Source: Isoetes taiwanensis
Taxonomy: Eukaryota > Streptophyta > Lycopodiopsida > Isoetales > Isoetaceae
DNA: 64,000 nucleotides
Reading direction: 5' to 3'
Assembly: GCA_021234155.1 (NCBI GenBank)
Contig: JAJEKV010000022.1
Coordinates: 5,973,852 to 6,037,851, forward strand
Shown: positions 11,132 to 20,376 of the stretch, in pieces
How the letters are laid out: each line of letters starts with the position of its first letter
Numbering within the stretch: position 1 is the stretch's first letter
The notes under the pieces: model-generated
Database searches by the model: none
Told to the model about the DNA's origin: nothing
What the model saw: only the letters and a program-made list of their open reading frames with translations
Made by a program: the position numbers and the translations under genes

Positions 11132-11432
11132 GACCCATAGTTACCCTTTAGAAAAGGTAGAGGTGGAGCTAGCTGAGTTGTGGGGTCACTTGGAAGGATG
11201 CTGGATGCACCAGGATTACATGAGCAATGAAGAAGCTCTTAGTTGTCTATCTCACTTTTTCTTGAATAGGATTGTCAAAACTCGTGAATCTCTTGTTAAA
11301 GATACATTATCATCTTGGTGTGACACAAGCGGCTATTATTGTGTTGAAGATCCAAAGTCTAAATTTGTAGTTCTAGATTCATCAAATGATAAAGAACCAT
11401 CATATTTAAGGTTAGGAGATACTATTAACTAG
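11130..11432 (+). CDS. Conserved ~100-aa ORF of unknown function, copy A
   Basis: This complete frame has 100 codons plus a stop. It starts MTHSYPLEKVEVELAELWGH and has an ESCLSH-like helix pair rich in Leu, Trp and Cys, then a Ser/Asp-rich tail ending LRLGDTIN. No known domain is recognised. At least six relatives lie within the cluster (13,265, 16,701, and minus-strand 13,796, 17,198, 22,560, 23,880). They differ at many third codon positions while keeping the amino acids, for example the WGHLEGCW and WDYLKDCW versions, which is what selection on a protein leaves. The ATG follows TTTCTTGAATGTAG-CAA in most copies, which looks like a splice acceptor. A GTGAGT donor stands about 100 bp downstream of the TATA box. 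It could be a gag remnant or an accessory protein. Confidence 0.5.
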   Translation: MTHSYPLEKVEVELAELWGHLEGCWMHQDYMSNEEALSCLSHFFLNRIVKTRESLVKDTLSSWCDTSGYYCVEDPKSKFVVLDSSNDKEPSYLRLGDTIN

Positions 11433-11482
11433 ATTTTGAATTTGACTTAAATAGTTCAAGTAGAAGAATGAATTATAAGCTC

Positions 11483-11600
11483 CCAGCCTTTCAATTAGTT
11501 CATTGAAGCTCCACTCAAAGGCAGAGTCAATGACACAATTCACTTGCATCTAGCCAAGCTGCATCCTCTGCAGGATCTTTCAAGATTGTCAAGAAAATTG
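11483..11600. other. Mosaic junction of short inverted and direct element pieces
   Basis: Directly after the unit end come about 65 bases matching the minus-strand form of the unit (GGCTCCACTCAAAGGCGGAGTCAATGAC-like), then about 25 bases of minus-strand chromodomain sequence (TTGCATCTAGCCAAGCTGCATCC), then plus-strand chromodomain sequence from about 11,580. Three pieces with alternating orientation in 120 bases suggest template switching. Confidence 0.5.
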
Positions 11601-11889
11601 GATTGATGGCCTACTAGTTGGAATTGCCAAGGAATGTTAAGGTTCATGATGTGTTCCATGTGAGTAATCTAAGGAAAAATATTCCAGCGGATCGTCATAT
11701 TCTCCATCCAGATGACTTAGAAGCTATAGAACATCAATTGGCTATTAGCCCAGCACAGGTATTGTTCGAGTGTTAAAAAATCGAGAAGTAAAACGCTATC
11801 TTGTACAATGGCAAGGATGTCCAATCGAGGATGCAACTTGGGTAGATGCACAAGAACTCCATTGTTTGTGCCCGGACTTCAAGCCATGA
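11580..11889 (+). pseudogene. Pol C-terminus with chromodomain, broken copy
   Basis: This aligns with the open copy at 15,305-15,643: KVHDVFHVSNLRK, then HPDDLEA, then RYLVQWQGCPIEDATW and PDFKP. The final part is a chromodomain (aromatic residues with the W-x-G-x-P core), which in chromoviruses tethers integrase to modified histones. A stop (CTACTAG) near 11,610 and a frameshift near 11,760 break it. It is followed by AAAGGTGGGTAGAA and the unit start at 11,919. Confidence 0.75.
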
Positions 11890-12109
11890 GGACATGGATT
11901 TTCTAAAGGTGGGTAGAATGTAACGAACCTAGCTAGTAGTAATAGAGTAGATTTGTTTTAGAATCATTACATTCCAATGGTAGGAATAATTAAATATAAG
12001 AATTGTTTAGAGTTTACGAGAATAATTGGAATTAACAAGTCAACAAAGAGAGTACATGCAAGCCTGAATTTCATGCAAGATTGCATGCATGCGAAGTTAA
12101 GTTGGGTAT

Positions 12110-12117
12110 TATATAAA
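12110..12117 (+). promoter_or_regulatory. TATA box in unit copy 2
   Basis: TATATAAA lies 191 bp from the unit start, preceded by GCATGCATGC (RY-like) about 25 bases upstream, as in copy 1. Confidence 0.5.
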
Positions 12118-12436
12118 TGAGAGAGAACTAAATCAGAGGGAGGAAGTCACAAAGGAGAGGAAGCTGAAAGAAATTCGTGCTGAGGAAGCTTGGCAAATAG
12201 TGAGTACATAAAGAGCCTTATGATGCTTGACTGCTATGAATGTATCTAATGTTTATGCTTGCTTTTGAATGTTGGAGGTGTTCTTTCTTTGTTCTTCATG
12301 ATTGTCCAGCTTCTAGAGGAGGATCCTGCATGCTTTATGTCTGTGCAATGTTTTGGCTTAGTGGTAGTCCCATCGGTTTCTCATTGAACTGTCACTTAAT
12401 AAATTTGATATATCTATTTTTAATTCAAGGGCATGC

Positions 12437-12491
12437 TAGTCTATTGGTAAGGACGTTGCTTTGTTGTGGCCAAGAACTGGGTTTAAATCCG
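12437..12491 (+). other. tRNA-like A/B boxes, possible SINE head
   Basis: TAGTCTATTGGTAAGG fits an A box and GGGTTTAAATCC a B box, with about 32 bases between them, which is tRNA-like spacing. This pair is seen only in unit copy 2 and may be a small SINE inserted in it. Confidence 0.4.
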
Positions 12492-12589
12492 TACCAGCGC
12501 TCTATGTTTTTATCGCAGTTTGCAAACAGTTATATTCGAAGCGCTGGTTATAGTCTGGTCTATATATTAAAATGTTTTTTATATATGCA

Positions 12590-12645
12590 TAGCTTGTTGG
12601 TTAGTACCTTAGTATAGCATGCAGTAGAACATATGTTCGAATCTG
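12590..12645 (+). other. tRNA-like A/B boxes conserved in the LTR-like unit
   Basis: TAGCTTGTTGG (A box) and TGTTCGAATCT (B box). The following bases align with those after the equivalent boxes in the minus-strand copies at 14,487-14,539 and 17,905-17,958, so this is an inherited part of the unit. Confidence 0.45.
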
Positions 12646-13264
12646 TCCTAGTCCAAAACCAAGTTCAACTTTTCGAGTATATTTTGAAGTGTCTTTCTTT
12701 TCTTTGTGTAATATTATGTCTTATAGGGAACGTTGATCAATGATTGGCTATGTTGTTTTTCGAATGTTTAAGATAGCCCATCATGTATAGATGGAAGTTT
12801 TAGACTATGGGCTATAGTTATGCATATGGAATAATTTGGGTGGTCTTTCTGAATAGAACATTTGGGTTTTGTTTAACTATCTTTTGCATATGGTTAAAAG
12901 ATGCTAGATATTTTGCATGGTATTGATGCATAGAAGCATGTTGTTGTATGCTTAAAGTATTCAATCTTAAGTATAATTGACATTATCTGAAGCACTCTTG
13001 GCAGATGTCCCAGGATGAAAGTGTGAATTGCATCGTTGATTTCCGCCTTTGAGTGGAGCCTCAAATGACTAACTGGGAGGCTTTGTATGGGCACTGCGTG
13101 AGAATGGAGGACTAATCACCCCGCATTGTAGATTGATAATGTGCTAATGGATATTGCAAATATCATTGTTGCATTTGTAAAAGTGTTATGTCTCTTAATT
13201 TGACACAAGGCATATGTACTCACTTAGACGTATGTCTAACTTGTGTGTTTCTTGATTGTAAAAA

Positions 13265-13471
13265 ATGGCCCATAGTTACCCTTTAGGTAAAGTAGAGGTG
13301 GATTTAGCGGAGTTATGGGATTATCTGAAAGATTGCTGGATGTACCAAGGTTCCATATGCAAGGAAGAATGCCTTAGCTGTTTAACTCATTTCTTATTAG
13401 ATAAAATTGCTAAATCTCATGAATCTTTGTCCAAAGACAGTTTACCGTCTTGGGACACTTCTTCTACTTGA
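13265..13471 (+). pseudogene. Conserved ~100-aa ORF, copy B (3' truncated)
   Basis: This copy starts MAHSYPLGKVEVDLAELWDY and keeps the Cys/Leu helix region (SCLTHFLLDKIAK), then stops after 68 codons because the unit breaks at the palindrome centre near 13,458. Compared with copy A many codons differ at the third base while the protein is kept up to the break. It represents a second subfamily (WDYLKDCW). Confidence 0.45.
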
Positions 13472-13483
13472 ACTATTTAAGTC

Positions 13484-13796
13484 AAATTCAAAATCTAATT
13501 ACTAGTATATCCTAACCTTAAATCTGATAGTTTTTTATCATTTGACGAATCTAGAACTACAGATTTACATTTCAGATCCTCAACCAAAAATAGTCGCTTG
13601 CGTCACACCAAGATGGTAAATTATCTTTAGAAAGAGATTTATGAGCTTTGACAATCCTATTCAAGAAAAAGTGAGATAGACAACTAAGAGCTTCTTCTTT
13701 GCTCATGTAATCCGGGTATATCTAGTATCCTTCCAAGTGACCCCACAACTCAGCTAGTTCCACCTCTACCTTTCCTAAAGAGTAACTATGAGTCAT
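13484..13796 (-). pseudogene. Conserved ~100-aa ORF, copy D (stop-containing)
   Basis: The ATG at 13,796 opens MTHSYSLGKVEVELAELWGH. A TAG then replaces the conserved Trp codon of the CW pair (GATACTAG), so the frame is cut early. The rest of the ORF remains readable downstream to the unit tail. Confidence 0.45.
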
Positions 13797-14486
13797 TTGC
13801 TACATTCAAGAAACACACAAGTTAGACTTACGTCTAAGTGAGTACATATGCCTTGTAAGAAACATCACACTTCATGAAATAAAAAGTGAAATTTCAATAT
13901 TCATTAGTACATCATCAATCTACTATGCAGGATGATCAGTCCTTGCTTCTCACAGAATGCCCATACAAAGCGCGGGAGCCTCTCGGTTAGTCCCTTGAGG
14001 CTCCACTCAAAGGCGGAGTCAATGACGCAATTCACACTCTCATCCTGGGGCGTCTGCCATGAGTGCTTCAGATGATGTCAAATATACATATTCAATATTC
14101 CTAGCATACAACAATATGCTTCTATGCATCAAGACCATGCAAAATATCTAGCATCCTTTAACCATAAAGCAAATCAATATTCAATCTTCCATGAAGCAAA
14201 GCTATATTGAATATTTAAAGAGAAACATGAAATTATCATGCAAAAGGTAGCAAAGGACACACAAATGTTCAATTTAAGAAGACCAACCAAATCTATTCTA
14301 AATGTATTTCTATAACCCATGGTCTAATCTTGGTTAAAAGTTTCCTTTAGACACGATAGACTATCTTAAACATTCGAAACATCAATGTAAACAATCATTA
14401 TCTAAGTTTTCCGTTATAAGACAATCTGGAAAATAAATACACTTCAAGGTATGGTAAAAAGGTTGGACTCTATATTGACCTCGAAT

Positions 14487-14539
14487 GGATTCGAACGTGC
14501 CTCAATGCATACTAAACATAGACACTATCCAACAAGCCA
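14487..14539 (-). other. tRNA-like A/B boxes conserved in the LTR-like unit
   Basis: On the minus strand TGGCTTGTTGG (A box) and CGTTCGAATCC (B box) are about 31 bases apart. Both are one mismatch or less from the tRNA consensus. Confidence 0.45.
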
Positions 14540-15259
14540 ACACTCATTTGTTGTTTCAAAAGAGAAACAGTTATAAATAGATAACAGAGACTGTAACTAG
14601 CCATTAAAACAGGGGGACAACTCTGCACAAGGAGAAAATATGGAACCACACCCCACGATTTGCATATAGAGCCCATTTCCGGCCATATCAGAGGTGCAAA
14701 AAGCCAAATTAACAAAGGAATCGACTCAGAAGTATGAAAATGGGCGAAGAACACTGGGATTCACTGGAATCTAGAATTAGACAGAAGGTTGTGAATGGGA
14801 TGTAGCCAGACAAAGCACATATTATCATATCCTAATTTCCATAAAGCCAAGTTAGAGTACTTTGACAAAGGATGATATGGGCTGGATTAATAGAACCAAC
14901 AATGATATGCCATTATCAGCTTCAAGGCAGAATGGGTCATAGGCAGCAGACTCTAAAGGTTCTAACAAGCCAGAAATAAGCAGGGACAACAGAGAAGCGG
15001 ATGGGTTCTAAATGAGAAGCAACCGTTTGCAGCAGATCCGCAACTAGCTTAGACCATATCCACTTCCATATACACAGTGCATTAACCAATTATTGCAAAC
15101 AAAATACCCAGTCATCGACCACAAGCACCCATTCAAACAGTAATGATACATGTAAGAACAAATCCACAAGAATTCAATGCACAGAGGCTCTTCATGTACT
15201 CACTACTTACAAGCTGTGCAAACGAATTCTTCCTTCTAGCTCCCTTTCTTTTCTTTTTG

Positions 15260-15455
15260 GAGAATATGACGATCCGCTGGAACATATTTCCATAGGTTGC
15301 TCACGTGGAATACATCATGAACCTTAAGATTGTCAAGAAAATTGGTTTGATGGCCTATAAGTTGGAGTTACCAAAGAATGTTAAGGTTCATGATGTGTTC
15401 CACGTGAGCAACCTAAGGAAATATGTTTCAGCAGATCGTCATATTATCCATCCAG
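15260..15455. repeat. Foldback: inverted chromodomain-coding arms
   Basis: About 68 bases at 15,260-15,327 (GAGAATATGACGATCCGCTGG... to ...CATGAACCTTAA) are the reverse complement, with few mismatches, of about 15,383-15,453, which lie in the plus-strand chromodomain ORF. The spacer is about 57 bases. The transcript or single strand could form a long hairpin. Confidence 0.7.
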
Positions 15456-15643
15456 ATGATTTAGAGGCTATACAACAACAACTGGCCATTAAACCATCAC
15501 AAATATTGAGGGAAGAGGTTCGAGTGTTGAGGAATCGTGAGATAAAACGCTATCTCATACAATGGCAAGGATGTCCAATAGAGGATGCAACTTGGCTAGA
15601 TGCAAGCGAGTTTCATCCTCTGTATCCGGACTTCAAGCCGTGA
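15305..15643 (+). pseudogene. Pol C-terminus with chromodomain, open fragment
   Basis: The frame is open for 112 codons: the end of the integrase (KIVKKIGLMAYKLELP, then KVHDVFHVSNLRKY), a linker, and a chromodomain (RYLIQWQGCPIEDATW) to the natural stop after PDFKP. The domain would bind methylated histone and guide integration into heterochromatin. The rest of pol is absent upstream, replaced by an inverted unit. It is followed by AAAAGGTGGGTAGAA, a purine-rich tract suited to be the polypurine tract, and the unit start at 15,674. Confidence 0.8.
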
Positions 15644-15869
15644 GGACATGAATTTTTTAAAAGGTGGGTAGAATGTAACGAACCTAGCTAGCTAATGGTA
15701 GGGAATGGGTTTTCATTATAGAATCATTTCATTTCAATGGTAGAAATAATTAAAATATAAGATATTTAATATTATGGTTTAGAAAAAATCAAGTAGTCAA
15801 AGTGGGAAATGCATGCAAACTATGTTTTCACGCAAACTAGAAATTTCATGCAAACTGAAGTTGGAAAAC

Positions 15870-15877
15870 TATATAAA
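15870..15877 (+). promoter_or_regulatory. TATA box in unit copy 3
   Basis: CTATATAAATGGGG lies about 196 bp from the unit start. TGCATGCAAAC and CATGCAAAC motifs are within 80 bases upstream. Confidence 0.5.
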
Positions 15878-16700
15878 TGGGGAGTGAATTGATAGAAATT
15901 AAGGAATCAAGAAAGGAGAGGAAGCTAGAAGGAGGAATTCATTTGCAGATTGAACTTGCAAGTAGTGAGTACATGAAGAGCCTTTGCGTGTTGAATATTT
16001 GTTGAGCTATTCATATGAATGAATATATTTTGGAATTTGGTATTTGTTTTCTTGGCTGGGTCTTGTTGTATGTTTTACTTGTTAGATAATTGTTCACGAA
16101 CGTTAGACTTTCCATCTATTGTCTATCTCTTGCAGATTATAAGTGGGGATCTGTATACGGTTGTAGACCTAGACTAAGCTAGTGCCTTCTACTAGAAACT
16201 TTCGATTCCTAAATTTTGAACCCATCCAATCCTCTGTTGTTCCTACAAGTTTGAAAGGGAATAACAACCCACAGAGTCATAAATCTCTCAAGATACTCTT
16301 ACAATTCCGGCCTCTTTTCTCTGGTTATCAGTTGTCAGCTGTGCAAATCCATCCTTGTTATCAATTCTATAAGCTTGGAGTGTATTAGTTCATATAGGCT
16401 TTGTTTCATGCATGCCGTCATATTTTGAACCCAATTTGGAGTTTTCCAGCTTCCATATTCTTCCATCTCTGTTACTTTGTGGGTGCAGGATTATGTCTGA
16501 TCTTGATCTATCTGATGAAGCTTTCAGCTGTAATATGCCTGAATTACACCTTCGAATCTCTGAGAAAAGAGTCGGGTCTTCCTATTGCAGTGCTATAGTC
16601 GTGATTGATTAAAATCGTCATGCTACAGTGATATTAGGTAAATTGTTGCTCGCAAATAACAGTTTAAAATTTGTTGAGTTTTCTTTTACATTAATAAGTT

Positions 16701-16945
16701 GCATAGAGGTGGAATTAGCGGAGTTATGGGATTACCTGGAATTGTACCAAGGGTACATGAGCAAGGAAGAATGCCTTAACTGTTTAACTCATTCTTCTTG
16801 GATAAAATTGTTAAATCTCATGAATCTTTATCTAAAGGCAGTTTACCATCGTGGTGAAATGCAAGCGGTTACTTTTGTGTGGAAGAATCGAAATCTAAGT
16901 TTGTAACCCCAAATTCTTCCAATGATAAGGAGCCATCCGAGTTAA
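16701..16945 (+). pseudogene. Conserved ~100-aa ORF, copy C (5' deleted, frameshifted)
   Basis: The frame enters at VELAELWDYLE without its start (deleted with the upstream region), continues through SKEECLNCLTH and shifts frame afterwards, near ATTCTTCTTGG. The downstream SGYF-VEES part is readable in another frame. Confidence 0.4.
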
Positions 16946-16984
16946 GGTTGGAACATGCAAATCAACTAAAGTTTGAATTTTCCA

Positions 16985-17198
16985 TACAAAAGTAACCGCT
17001 TGCGTCACACTAAGACGGTAAATTATCTTTAGAAAGAGATTCATGAGTTTTGACAATCCTATTCAAGAAAAAGTGAGATAGACATCGAAGAGCTTCTTCT
17101 TTGCTCATGTAATCCTGGTACATCCAACATCCTTCCAAGTGACCCCACAACTCGGCTAGCTCCACCTCTACCTTTCCTAAAGGGTAACTATGGGCCAT
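16985..17198 (-). pseudogene. Conserved ~100-aa ORF, copy E (3' truncated)
   Basis: It starts MAHSYPLGKVEVELAELWGH and is open through FFLNRIVKTHESLSKDNLPS. A stop then follows where other copies have a Trp codon. The copy breaks at the palindrome centre. The start region is the best-preserved example of the subfamily with WGHLEGCW. Confidence 0.45.
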
Positions 17199-17594
17199 TT
17201 GCTACATTCAAGAAACACACAAGTTAGACTTATGTCTAAGTGAGTACATATGTCTTGTAAGAAACATCACACTTCATTAAATGTAAAGTGAAATTTCAAT
17301 ATTCGTTAGTACATCATCAATCTACTTTGGGGGATGATCAATCCTCACTTCTCAAGGAATGTCCATACAAAGCGCGGGAGCCTTCCGATTAGTCCCTTGA
17401 GGCTCAACTCAAAGGTGGAGTCAATGACGCAATTCACACTCTCATCCTGGGGCATATGCCAGGAGTGCTTCAGATAATGCCAAATATACTTATTCAATAT
17501 TCCTAGCATACAACAATATGCTTCTATGCATCAAGACCATGCAAAATATCTAGCACCCTTTAACCATGAAGCAAACCAATATTAAATCTAACAT

Positions 17595-17634
17595 GAAGGA
17601 AGGAAGGAAGGAAGGAAGGAAGGAAGGAAGGAAG
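17595..17634. repeat. (GGAA)n microsatellite
   Basis: About ten uninterrupted GGAA/GAAG repeats inside unit copy 4. The equivalent place in the other minus-strand unit (near 14,190) has none, so the array arose after the copies separated. Confidence 0.95.
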
Positions 17635-17904
17635 CAAAGCTATATTTAATCTTTAAAGAGAAACATGAAATTATCATGTAAAAGGTAGCAAAGGACACAC
17701 AAATGTTCAATTCAAGAAGACCAACGAACTATAACCCATGGTCTAATCTTGGTTAAAAGTTCCCTTTAGACATGATGGACTATCTTAAAAATTTGAAACA
17801 TCAATGTAGACAACCATTATCTAACTTCCTTTATAAGACAATCCGGAAAATAAATACACTTCAAGGTATGGTAAAAAAAGTTGGACTCTATATTGATTCG
17901 AGAT

Positions 17905-17958
17905 GGATTCAAACCTGCCTCAATGGCATACTAGACATAGACACTATCCAACAAGCCA
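17905..17958 (-). other. tRNA-like A/B boxes conserved in the LTR-like unit
   Basis: TGGCTTGTTGG (A box) and GGTTTGAATCC (B box) on the minus strand are 32 bases apart, each about one base from consensus. This is the best of the four cases. Confidence 0.5.
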
Positions 17959-18711
17959 TACACTCATTTGTTGTTTCAAAAGAGACACTGTTATAAATAG
18001 ATAACAAGGACTGTAACTAGCTATTAAAACGACGGACAACTTTGCACAAGGAGAAAATCCGGAACCACACCCCACGATTTGCACATAGAACCCATTTCCG
18101 GCCATAACGGAGGTGCAAAAAGCCAAATTAACAGAGGAATCGACTCAGGAGTATGAAAATGGGTCATGAACACTGGGATTCACTGGAATCTAGAATCAGA
18201 CCAAAGGTTGTGAATGGGTCGTAGCCAGACAAAGCACATATTATCAGATCCTAATTTCCACAAAGCCGAGTTGGATTACTTTGACAGAGGATGATATGGG
18301 CTGGATTAATAGAACCAAGAATGATATGCCATTATCAGCTTCAAGGTAGAATGTGTCATGGCCAGTAGACTCTAAAGGTTCTAACAAGCCAGAAATAAGC
18401 AGGAATAACAGAGAAGCGGATGGGTTCTAAATGGGAAGCAGCCGTTTGCAATAGACCCGCAACTAGCTTAGACCATATCCACTTCCATATACACAGTCTG
18501 CATTAATCAATTATTGCAAACAACAATACCCTGCCATAGACCACAAGCACCCATTCAAACCGTAATCATATATGTAAGAACAAATCCACAAGGATTCAAT
18601 GCACAGAGGCTCTTCATGTACTCACTACTTGTAAGCTCAATCTGCAAATGAATTCTTCCTTCTAGCTTCCTCTCCTTTATTGATCCTTTCTTTCTATCAA
18701 TTCACTCCCCA

Positions 18712-18719
18712 TTTATATA
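18712..18719 (-). promoter_or_regulatory. TATA box in unit copy 4
   Basis: CTATATAAATGGGG on the minus strand, 177 bp from the unit start. GCATGCAAAC and CATGCATAC motifs lie upstream. Confidence 0.5.
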
Positions 18720-18915
18720 GTTTTCCAACTTCAATTTGCATGAAATTTCTAGTATGCATGAAAACGTTGTTTGCATGCATTCCCATTTTGACTAAAACCA
18801 TAATATTAAATATGTTATTTCTTAATTATCTCTACCATTTAAATGAAATGATTCTAAAATTTAAATCCTTACCATTAGCTAGCTAGGTTCGTTACATTCT
18901 ACCCACCTTTAAAAA

Positions 18916-19340
18916 ATCCATGTCCTCATGGCTTGAAGTCCGGATACAAGCGATGAAATTCGCTTGCATCTACCCAAGCTGCATCCTCTATTGGACATCC
19001 TTGCCATTGTACGAGATAGTATTTTATCTCATGATTCCTCAAGACTCGAACCTCGTGCCTCAATATCTGTGTTGGTTTAATGGCCAGTTACTATTTTATA
19101 GCCTCTAAATGATACTGGATGGAGAATATGACGATGTGCTGGAGCATATTTTCTTAGATTGCTCATGTGGAATACATCATGAACCTTAACATTGTTTGGT
19201 AACTCCAGCTTATAGGCCTCAACCCAATTCGCTTGACAATTTTAAAAGGTCCTGCAAATTTTGGAGCAAGCTTTGCGGCTTTCAAAAATTTAAGAGTTCC
19301 TTGTTTAGGATTTATGCACAGAAACACCATGTCACCTGTT
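18916..19340 (-). pseudogene. Integrase C-terminus and chromodomain, broken
   Basis: The minus strand carries YKLELP, NVKVHDVFHMSNLRKY, HPHRHILHP-like text and the chromodomain end LGRCKRISSLVSGLQ in shifted frames. It parallels 15,305-15,643. Several frameshifts occur between 19,110 and 18,960. Confidence 0.65.
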
Positions 19341-19411
19341 TTAAATTCTATTTTGCGATATTTCTAGTCGGCATATTGTTTCTATCTATTCTGGGTCTTA
19401 TGCAAATTCTT

Positions 19412-20376
19412 TCAAATTGTTTTCAACTGATCTTCCACATCTTGACTTATCCTATTAGCAGCTTCTACTTGTACATGAGGGTCTCTCCAATTAACAGGAC
19501 ATCTACATTCTTCCCCGTATATTTCTTGGACGGGACTCATCCCTATAGAGGTTTGGAAGATATTGTTGTAGGCAAACTCTACCAATGGAAGATACGTGTC
19601 CCAATTGTATGGATGATCGGGCACATACATTCTAAGCATGTCCTCAACAACTTGATTAACTCTTTTAACTTGACCATCTGTGTCGGCATGAAACGCGATA
19701 CTCAGACACAATTGAGTTTGAATGTTTTGGAACAACCCTTGCCAAAATTGACCCGTGAACTTGCTATCCCTATCTGAAATGATGGTGCTAGGCATTCCAT
19801 GCAATCAAAATATTTCTTTAACAAAGATCTAGCAACATCAGGAGCATTAGCTGTAGACTTGATTGGCATAAGTGTGCTTGCTTTGTCAACCTATCTATAA
19901 CATAGCCTGATCTAGTTCGTGGCAATTCTACAATAAATTCCATTCCAATAGAATTTCACTTCCTAACTGACACATCTAGCAGTTGCAACAACCCAGAAGG
20001 TTTTATATGTGCTGCCTTAATCTTTTAGCATTGTAAACACTTAACAACGTATTCTTGAGTCTCATGCTTCATTCCTGCCCAAAACAATTGGTGCCGAACT
20101 TTCCTTAGTGTTATTAATTCCAGGATGCCCCACTATTGGACTATCATGCACCTCATATAAAATCTTTTGAATTACATCTATATCTTGGGGTATACATATC
20201 CTACCCTTGTAATATAGAACTCCATTTTGCAATTGGTAGTGCTCAACTGTCTCTTCCTCTTGTATCATTGTAATTATCAGTCTAAAATACTTATCATTAG
20301 CCAAGTTTGAGCTTACTATCTCTTGCCATGTACAACCCACACTACTAAGTAAAGCACAAAATGGCTTCCTAGACAT
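19412..20376 (-). pseudogene. Integrase, zinc-binding and catalytic core, broken
   Basis: The first frame (20,376-20,062) has the HHCC start (YEVHDSPIVGHPGINNT). The second (19,804-19,412) has the second catalytic Asp in IISDRDSKF, the Glu in GQVKRVNQVVE, and then YNWDTYLPLVEFAYNN, the usual end of the gypsy integrase core. The segment with the first catalytic Asp, about 19,810-20,060, is frameshifted. A partial second copy of this region is at 22,563-23,525. Confidence 0.8.

Larger units (their letters stand above)
8184..11480 (+). mobile_element. Chromovirus LTR-like unit, copy 1 (split by an L1 insertion)
   Basis: The unit begins TGTAACGAAC at 8,184, has a TATA box 192 bp in, a tRNA-like A/B box pair near 9,206-9,258 and ends with a ~100-codon ORF (11,130-11,432) and the tail AAGTAGAAGAATGAATTA near 11,480. 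Without the inserted L1 it is about 2.05 kb. The same unit follows the chromodomain and a purine-rich AAAGGTGGGTAGAA at 11,919, 15,674 and 18,896 (minus), where a 3' LTR should start. Here no chromodomain precedes it, so it may be the 5' LTR of an element whose pol was deleted. The true LTR end is not clear. Confidence 0.6.
11919..13458 (+). mobile_element. Chromovirus LTR-like unit, copy 2 (plus arm of palindrome 1)
   Basis: The unit begins TGTAACGAAC directly after the chromodomain and purine tract. It has a TATA box at +191, two tRNA-like box pairs and the ~100-codon ORF, and is cut within that ORF at about 13,458, where an inverted copy starts. It lacks the stretch containing CCACAGAGTCATAAATCTCTCA that is present in copies 1 and 3. 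Confidence 0.65.
13459..15255 (-). mobile_element. Inverted LTR-like unit (minus arm of palindrome 1)
   Basis: Read on the minus strand this is the same unit as 11,919-13,458, starting just downstream of where the TATA box would be (15,255) and running through tRNA-like boxes (14,487-14,539) and the ~100-codon ORF (13,796-13,484) to the common tail AAGTAGAAGAA. It abuts the plus-strand copy tail to tail at 13,458/13,459, giving arms of about 1.5 kb. Confidence 0.65.
15674..16980 (+). mobile_element. Chromovirus LTR-like unit, copy 3 (plus arm of palindrome 2)
   Basis: The unit begins TGTAACGAACCTAGCTAGC after the chromodomain and purine tract. It resembles copy 1 up to about 16,685 (shared CCACAGAGTCATAAATCTCTCA, shared TCTGATGAAGCTTT), then jumps to within the ~100-codon ORF through a deletion of the tRNA-like region. 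It ends at about 16,980, where the inverted copy 4 starts. Confidence 0.65.
16981..18896 (-). mobile_element. Chromovirus LTR-like unit, copy 4 (minus arm of palindrome 2)
   Basis: The minus-strand unit begins TGTAACGAACCTAGCTAGC at 18,896, directly after the chromodomain end of the pol at 18,916-22,240, so it occupies the 3' LTR position of that element. It has a TATA box, tRNA-like boxes at 17,905-17,958 and the ~100-codon ORF from 17,198. It is truncated inside the ORF at 16,981, abutting copy 3. Confidence 0.7.

Noticed and set aside
19196-19777. 193-codon plus-strand ORF
   Set aside because: It is antisense to the chromovirus integrase on the minus strand, where the catalytic motifs lie. 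The ORF at 22,640-23,098 is the equivalent shadow in the second copy.
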